Source of the DNA: an uncultured Bacteroidia bacterium
Lineage (GTDB): Bacteria; Bacteroidota; Bacteroidia; Bacteroidales; Prolixibacteraceae
NCBI GenBank assembly: GCA_903923905.1
Contig: CAIXZH010000114.1
Coordinates: forward strand, 1-46,955
Reading direction: 5' to 3'
DNA length: 46,955 bases
Part shown: positions 43,266 to 46,955 of the stretch, piece after piece
How the letters are laid out: every line of letters starts with the position of its first letter
Position numbering within the stretch: position 1 is the first letter of the stretch
Notes under the pieces: model-generated
What the model was told of the DNA's origin: nothing
Database searches by the model: none
Seen by the model: the letters and a program-made list of their open reading frames with translations, nothing else
Position numbers and translations under genes: made by a program

Positions 43266-44603
43266 TTATTTTCCATTCTCTTTTTTCTGTGGACCCTTGT
43301 TAGGCTTTGCAGCAGGTGCAGCTTTAGGTGCTTGCTGTCTGGAGGCAGCAGGATTAACTGCTTGTCGCGACTGACCCTGGTTATTTGCAGGTCTGCTCTG
43401 TTGTTGTTGAGTGGCTGCGGGTCTGTTATATTGAGGGGTTGCAGCAGCTCTGTTCTGCTGCTGAGTGGCTGCCGGACGGGCAAATGTTCTGGCATTATTT
43501 TGATTAACTGAAGGTGCTGCTTGTCTGGCTGCCGGTGTTCTGGCATTACCTTGATTAAATGAAGGTCTTGGCTGTGTAGCTGCCTGCCTGGAAGCCGGGA
43601 GTGATTTGTTTTGATTAACAGCTGGTCTTGAATTAAATGTTCCTGGTCTGTTCCCTTCCTGAGGATGCACAGGTCTGTTTCCAATCTGCCTTGATGCCGG
43701 AAGTGAACCACGCTGCTGAATTCCAGGTCTGTTTTCCTGCCGGTTCAAATTTGCAGGATGCTGCCTGTTGTATTGAGCAGCCCCTTCTTTCCGTAATTCA
43801 GGATGGGAGTAAGTATTTTTATAAAATCCTGCGTTTCTGTGTTGAATTACCGAGGGAGCAACATGTCGTCCCGCATAATAATGATCACGAAAATGATTGT
43901 CATGATATACAGCTGTACGACGGAAATTTCCTTCATAATAATGATTCATATTGGAATGATAGCCGTAATAAGAGTGCCAAAACACAGGATGCCATGGTCT
44001 CCAATAATTTGGATAGTAGCCATAATAGTAGGGAGAATGCCAAACGACATAGGATGGGAGAAATAACAATCCGAGTAACGGCCAGGCGCTGGCTTCCATT
44101 ACTACAGGCTGCTCAACAACTACCTCCCTATTTCCTGAATATCCGGGATTTGCAGTTTGTCCGGCATTAACGTTTCCGCCAATATTGGGCTCGATAATAT
44201 AGTCTTTACCATATAATGCTTCATCACCAATTAATTGAACCTGAACATGATGATTGGCGTCTTTCCCAATATAAAAAACAGCAACATCCTGACTCTCATT
44301 GGCATTAATTGCATCTTTCAGAACAATGGTGTGTACCTTTCCATCGAAATTGTCAACAACGCTGATGTAATCTATCTGACCGTCTCCATTAAGATCAAGG
44401 TTATTTATCCTTGAGTTCTCGTCATTCAGATTTTTCTCAAATAGCTCCAGGGTCTTCGATTCCTGAAATAACTTCATCACAGCATATAAATTCAGATTAT
44501 CCCCAGGTAAGCCAAGTGATCCGGCCATATTATCCTGGGATTGGGCTATGGCACAAAATTGCAGCATAAAAAAGCAGCAAACGAGTAGTACTAGATTTTT
44601 CAT
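43266..44603 (-). CDS. Exported protein with EF-hand-like loop and Q/N/P-rich C-terminal tail
   Basis: I do not recognise a named family. Start is ATG 44603 (MKNLVLLVCCFFMLQFCAIAQ, a signal peptide) rather than the frame's earlier Met at 44717, which would bury that signal. After it a compact domain (about 30-140) carries DLNGDGQIDYIS, an EF-hand/dockerin-like D-x-N-x-D loop likely to bind calcium, and FYIGKDANHHVQVQLIGDE. A Trp/Tyr/His-rich middle (HSPYYYGYYPNYWRPWHP) follows. The last 170 residues are low-complexity, rich in Q, N, R, P and A, with repeated words such as RPAATQQQ and SLPASRQ. It may be an envelope or matrix protein. Confidence 0.65.
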   Translation of the reverse strand: MKNLVLLVCCFFMLQFCAIAQSQDNMAGSLGLPGDNLNLYAVMKLFQESKTLELFEKNLNDENSRINNLDLNGDGQIDYISVVDNFDGKVHTIVLKDAINANESQDVAVFYIGKDANHHVQVQLIGDEALYGKDYIIEPNIGGNVNAGQTANPGYSGNREVVVEQPVVMEASAWPLLGLLFLPSYVVWHSPYYYGYYPNYWRPWHPVFWHSYYGYHSNMNHYYEGNFRRTAVYHDNHFRDHYYAGRHVAPSVIQHRNAGFYKNTYSHPELRKEGAAQYNRQHPANLNRQENRPGIQQRGSLPASRQIGNRPVHPQEGNRPGTFNSRPAVNQNKSLPASRQAATQPRPSFNQGNARTPAARQAAPSVNQNNARTFARPAATQQQNRAAATPQYNRPAATQQQQSRPANNQGQSRQAVNPAASRQQAPKAAPAAKPNKGPQKKENGK

Positions 44604-44698
44604 ATTCGTATTTTTAGTAGTGGAGGTAAAGTTAAGGATTTTTTTGAAACATAATCGGGGATTATTCCTGTTTTTTAACCAACTTTCAATTAATTTGC

Positions 44699-44706
44699 TA
44701 ATTTTG
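44699..44706 (+). promoter_or_regulatory. Predicted -7 box for the YbjQ-like gene
   Basis: TAATTTTG is a full match to TAnnTTTG. The implied transcript start near 44713 leaves only 7 bases before the ATG at 44720, which favours the later in-frame ATG at 44744 or 44750. Confidence 0.4.
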
Positions 44707-44749
44707 TTTTGAAACAAAAATGAGAATCCCCAATTTAATTTTTATGATT

Positions 44750-45085
44750 ATGAAAAACAATACTTTGATTACAACCAGTACTTTCCTTGACGGATATAAA
44801 GTTACAAGGCAACTTGGACTGGTTCGTGGAATTACAGTTCGTTCACGAAGTATTATCGGAAATATGGCTGGAGGATTTATGACAATTTTTGGAGGTAAAA
44901 GTGCAATTTATACCGAGCTATGCGAGAACGCTCGTGAAGAAGCTCTGCAATTAATGATCAATCATGCCAGCGAATTAGGGGCCAATGCAATTATCAGTAT
45001 GCGTTATGATGCCAATGAAGTAATGAACGGTCTGACTGAAGTACTCGCGTACGGGACAGCTGTGGTTGTGGAGAAAATTAATTAG
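44750..45085 (+). CDS. YbjQ/UPF0145 family protein
   Basis: Small cytosolic protein (111 residues) of the UPF0145/YbjQ group, once called heavy-metal-binding and pentameric in known structures; the function is not established. It begins ITTSTFLDGYKVTRQLGLV and continues with RGITVRSRSIIGNM and ANAIISMRYD, all typical of the family. I prefer ATG 44750, because family proteins start just before this strand and the promoter box lies close upstream. ATG 44720 or 44744 would add 10 or 2 residues. Confidence 0.9.
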   Translation: MKNNTLITTSTFLDGYKVTRQLGLVRGITVRSRSIIGNMAGGFMTIFGGKSAIYTELCENAREEALQLMINHASELGANAIISMRYDANEVMNGLTEVLAYGTAVVVEKIN

Positions 45086-45097
45086 TTTCCATTTATT

Positions 45098-46216
45098 TCA
45101 CAGGATGATATAAAAAGTCGTCCCTTCAGCTTCTGAAGTGGTGAAATCAACAGTTCCACCCAGATGTTGTTCCCCAAGAATTTTCATGCTGTAAGTTCCC
45201 AGGCCTCTTTGGGTGCCCTTTGTAGAAAAAGACCTCATAAATACTTGCATTTCAATTTCTCTTGGGATAAATTTAGGATTATGAACTGAAAATTTCACTT
45301 TATTACCGACCTGAACTACGGAAATTGTGATGGTTTGCCCTTCAGTACTTGCCTCCAGTGCATTCTTTACCATATTGTTCAGGATACGACGTAAAAGCAC
45401 AGGATCGCTATTAATACGAATGTCAGGAGAGCTCTTATCAACGACTATTTTTTTACCATGGGCAACCGAAAGAAACCTTAAATCTAAGGCAATTTGTTGT
45501 ATAAAATTTAAACAATCAATAGGTTGAAGGCTTATAATTAATTCCTTTGTTTCAGCTTGAGCAAGCAATCTTTGAGTGCCTATTTCATCAATAATTTGCT
45601 GACAAAGGGACGCTCCCATTTGAATAAATTCCTGTTGTTCCTTTTCATCAATAGAATCAAAGATCTCAAAAAACCCTTGCAGGCCTGAAGCAACATTCAT
45701 AATATCGTGAAAGAATATTTTCTCAATAATTGCCCTTCGTTTACGGTCCGTTATATCAATTAGTGAGAAGATGGTATAATTTGAGTTTTCATGAGTAAAT
45801 GGCGTTGCCGTCACTTCAACATCAAGGAAATTTTCGGCTCCCTTCACTATTCTCCGAATTCGGCACTCTTTTGTTGTCTTAAGACCGGTTGTCTGGGATT
45901 GCAACATTGCATTAACTGCTCCGCAATACCTGCAATGTTCTGATGTTCCGCATCCTCCCTTTTCTTCAAATGAAAACCGGCAATGGATAGCTTCTCCGAA
46001 TCGTTGCCCTAAGACTTCTTCAATATTTTCAACTTCAAGAGTTTTCATCAGCACATCGTTGGTATAAACGATCTGTCTGTTCTCATTCAGAATACAAAAA
46101 ATAAAGGAGAGAGAACAGAAAATGTCATTCAGGTAGGTGATCTTTTCTAGTGCCAGATTACTTTGCAAAACATTATAAAAAGTGCTTCTCTCTGCGGGGG
46201 CGTATTTTGTTTCCAT
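45098..46216 (-). CDS. PAS-domain sensor histidine kinase with cysteine-rich PAS insert
   Basis: Probable cytosolic sensor kinase of 372 residues with no membrane helix. Start is ATG 46216 (METKYAPAER); the frame reaches a TTG at 46255 that lies next to the neighbouring terminator. The PAS domain (about 30-160) has a cysteine-rich loop, Cys79 (IHCRF), Cys89, Cys95 and Cys98 (GGCGTSEHCRYCGA), plus Cys118, which could bind metal, an Fe-S cluster or sense redox. The phospho-acceptor His170 is in FFHDIMN; N-box NNMVKNALEAS and G-box GLGTYSMKIL complete a HATPase domain. The G1 box is not obvious. No response regulator is adjacent, so it is an orphan. Confidence 0.88.
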   Translation of the reverse strand: METKYAPAERSTFYNVLQSNLALEKITYLNDIFCSLSFIFCILNENRQIVYTNDVLMKTLEVENIEEVLGQRFGEAIHCRFSFEEKGGCGTSEHCRYCGAVNAMLQSQTTGLKTTKECRIRRIVKGAENFLDVEVTATPFTHENSNYTIFSLIDITDRKRRAIIEKIFFHDIMNVASGLQGFFEIFDSIDEKEQQEFIQMGASLCQQIIDEIGTQRLLAQAETKELIISLQPIDCLNFIQQIALDLRFLSVAHGKKIVVDKSSPDIRINSDPVLLRRILNNMVKNALEASTEGQTITISVVQVGNKVKFSVHNPKFIPREIEMQVFMRSFSTKGTQRGLGTYSMKILGEQHLGGTVDFTTSEAEGTTFYIIL

Positions 46217-46261
46217 CGTATTAATTAGTTTTCCATTTTTTTTGTGAATATACAAAAAAAA

Positions 46262-46292
46262 GTGAAGCCTTCATTTTCAATGAAAGCTTCAC
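46262..46292 (-). terminator. Rho-independent terminator downstream of the broken beta-barrel gene
   Basis: GTGAAGCCTTCAT (46262-46274) pairs with ATGAAAGCTTCAC (46280-46292) at 12 of 13 positions around a 5-base loop. On the minus strand it is followed by a run of nine Ts, so it would stop the beta-barrel transcript just before the kinase gene. Confidence 0.85.
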
Positions 46293-46369
46293 CTGCAACT
46301 ATTTGGATTATATGCGTATACTGTTCCCAAAAAAATGTATTTAGGCCTTATATTAGTTAGTCAATTTTT

Positions 46370-46801
46370 CTATTTTGAACTACCAAACATATATGCTAAC
46401 GAAATCTGAAACACTTTATTTTTAACCTTATAACTTGAGTCATCAATAATATTTGAAAGCCCAAGTTCGTAATTTGCACTTAATATTATCGAACCTAATT
46501 CAATACCAGCTCCAAATCCCAAACCAAAATCAAGTCTTTTCATTCCACCTGGTTCTCCGAATGTGATATCTGTACTTTCACCACTATATTTATCTTTTCC
46601 ACTTAATGCATATCCAAGATAGGGTCCGGCCTGAATTAGGAATTTCGAATTTTCGTTGATTGGAAATTTGTATGCCAGATTTAAAGGAACTTCCAGATAA
46701 TTGACAGTTATCGTTTCTCCATCAACTCCCTCAGTTTTGGTCCCTTTTATTGAAATGTAGGCTATTTCATAACAGCTGTACCTATTATTATAATAAGTGT
46801 A
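46370..46801 (-). pseudogene. 5'-truncated outer-membrane beta-barrel gene (PorT/OMP_b-brl type)
   Basis: The minus strand is open for 143 codons up to a TAA at 46802-46804, with no usable start codon near its 5' end. The translated C-terminal part is a clear beta-barrel: NYLEVPLNLAYKF, FLIQAGPYLGYALSG, LDFGLGFGAGIEL, ILSANYELGLSNI and a final FQISLAYMFG. These match the second half of PorT-like outer-membrane proteins of Bacteroidota. The signal peptide and first strands are missing, and the frame breaks within about 20 bases of a likely insertion-sequence end. It was probably disrupted by insertion; the 5' part may lie beyond the window. Confidence 0.7.
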
Positions 46802-46820
46802 TTATATATTTTGATCCACT

Positions 46821-46955
46821 AGTGTCCGGTTAAGATTTTTTTAATTGTTGTAATATATTAATATATAGTTATTTGCAAGGTTTTTGCGATTTTACGACTT
46901 GAATTTATATTTTCGCTTATTACCTATTTTGAGCGATATGTATTCCGGAACAACA
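46821..46955. mobile_element. Probable left end of an insertion sequence (IS4-like), cut by window edge
   Basis: AGTGTCCGGTTAAGATTTTT resembles the terminal repeats I recall for IS4-type elements in Bacteroidota. It lies where the beta-barrel frame is broken. An AT-rich leader follows and then an ATG at 46938 opening MYSGTT, which could start a transposase with the DUF4372-type N terminus (M-x-x-G-x-T). Only six codons are visible, the other end is outside the window, and the target duplication cannot be checked. Confidence 0.45.

Noticed and set aside
43637-44170. 177-codon plus-strand open frame opposite the low-complexity secreted protein
   Set aside because: It is antisense to repeat-rich codons of a gene with a good signal peptide and terminator. 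Its own translation has no recognisable domain or signal.
1-46955. CRISPR arrays, tRNA or rRNA genes, prophage
   Set aside because: No regularly spaced repeats, no T-loop/anticodon-like cloverleaf, no rRNA-like blocks and no phage structural genes were seen on either strand.

Overview
The window looks like a chromosomal segment of a Bacteroidota organism, probably Bacteroidales or a close relative. Evidence is the AT-rich intergenic DNA, the TAnnTTTG-type -7 promoter boxes upstream of genes, the lack of strong Shine-Dalgarno sequences, a TonB-only energy transducer, a TamB of about 1,470 residues, OmpW/PorT-like beta-barrels and fusion enzymes typical of the phylum. I found no rRNA, tRNA, CRISPR array or prophage.

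Layout. Positions 1-4590 (+) hold an S37-type peptidase, a relic of a small lipoprotein, a membrane-anchored transglycosylase-like protein overlapping a phosphodiester glycosidase, and a dinucleotide-binding reductase. Positions 4682-6796 (-) hold OvoA, the sulfoxide synthase/methyltransferase of ovothiol biosynthesis, with an inverted repeat around its likely promoter. Positions 7736-31891 form a peptidoglycan breakdown and recycling island. Positions 31986-44717 are mostly on the minus strand and hold a hypothetical helical protein, TonB, TamB, GlyA, a CLC chloride channel and a secreted low-complexity protein, with tsaD on the plus strand. Positions 44750-46216 hold a YbjQ-type protein and a PAS histidine kinase with a cysteine-rich insert. 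The right edge (46370-46955) is a beta-barrel gene that has lost its 5' end next to what looks like the end of an insertion sequence.

The island is the main finding. A kinase-MurQ pair faces nine co-directional genes: a Golvesin-domain amidase, a tandem glycosyltransferase, a HIT-fold DUF4922 protein, a SpoIID protein without signal peptide, a GH9-deacetylase fusion, an AmpG permease with an inserted soluble domain, a GHL10 (DigH-like) glycosidase, a DUF5009/NagX-like membrane protein and a NagZ-serine hydrolase fusion. After a beta-barrel gene on the other strand come a transglutaminase-like lipoprotein, an NlpC/P60 lipoprotein and a dipeptide epimerase with a twin-arginine signal. I read this as a largely periplasmic pathway. 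Amidase and GHL10 process glycan, the NagZ fusion releases GlcNAc, MurNAc and peptide, NlpC/P60 cuts the gamma-D-Glu-diamino acid bond, and the epimerase converts L-Ala-D-Glu to L-Ala-L-Glu. Sugars enter through AmpG and/or the DUF5009 protein and are channelled by the kinase and MurQ to GlcNAc-6-phosphate. The cytoplasmic trio of glycosyltransferase, DUF4922 and signal-less SpoIID has no assigned step and is the most likely place for new biochemistry. I saw no NamZ (DUF1343), AnmK, AmpD, NagA/NagB or Mpl gene in the window.

Limits: all family calls are by eye from motifs, lengths and context; no search was run.
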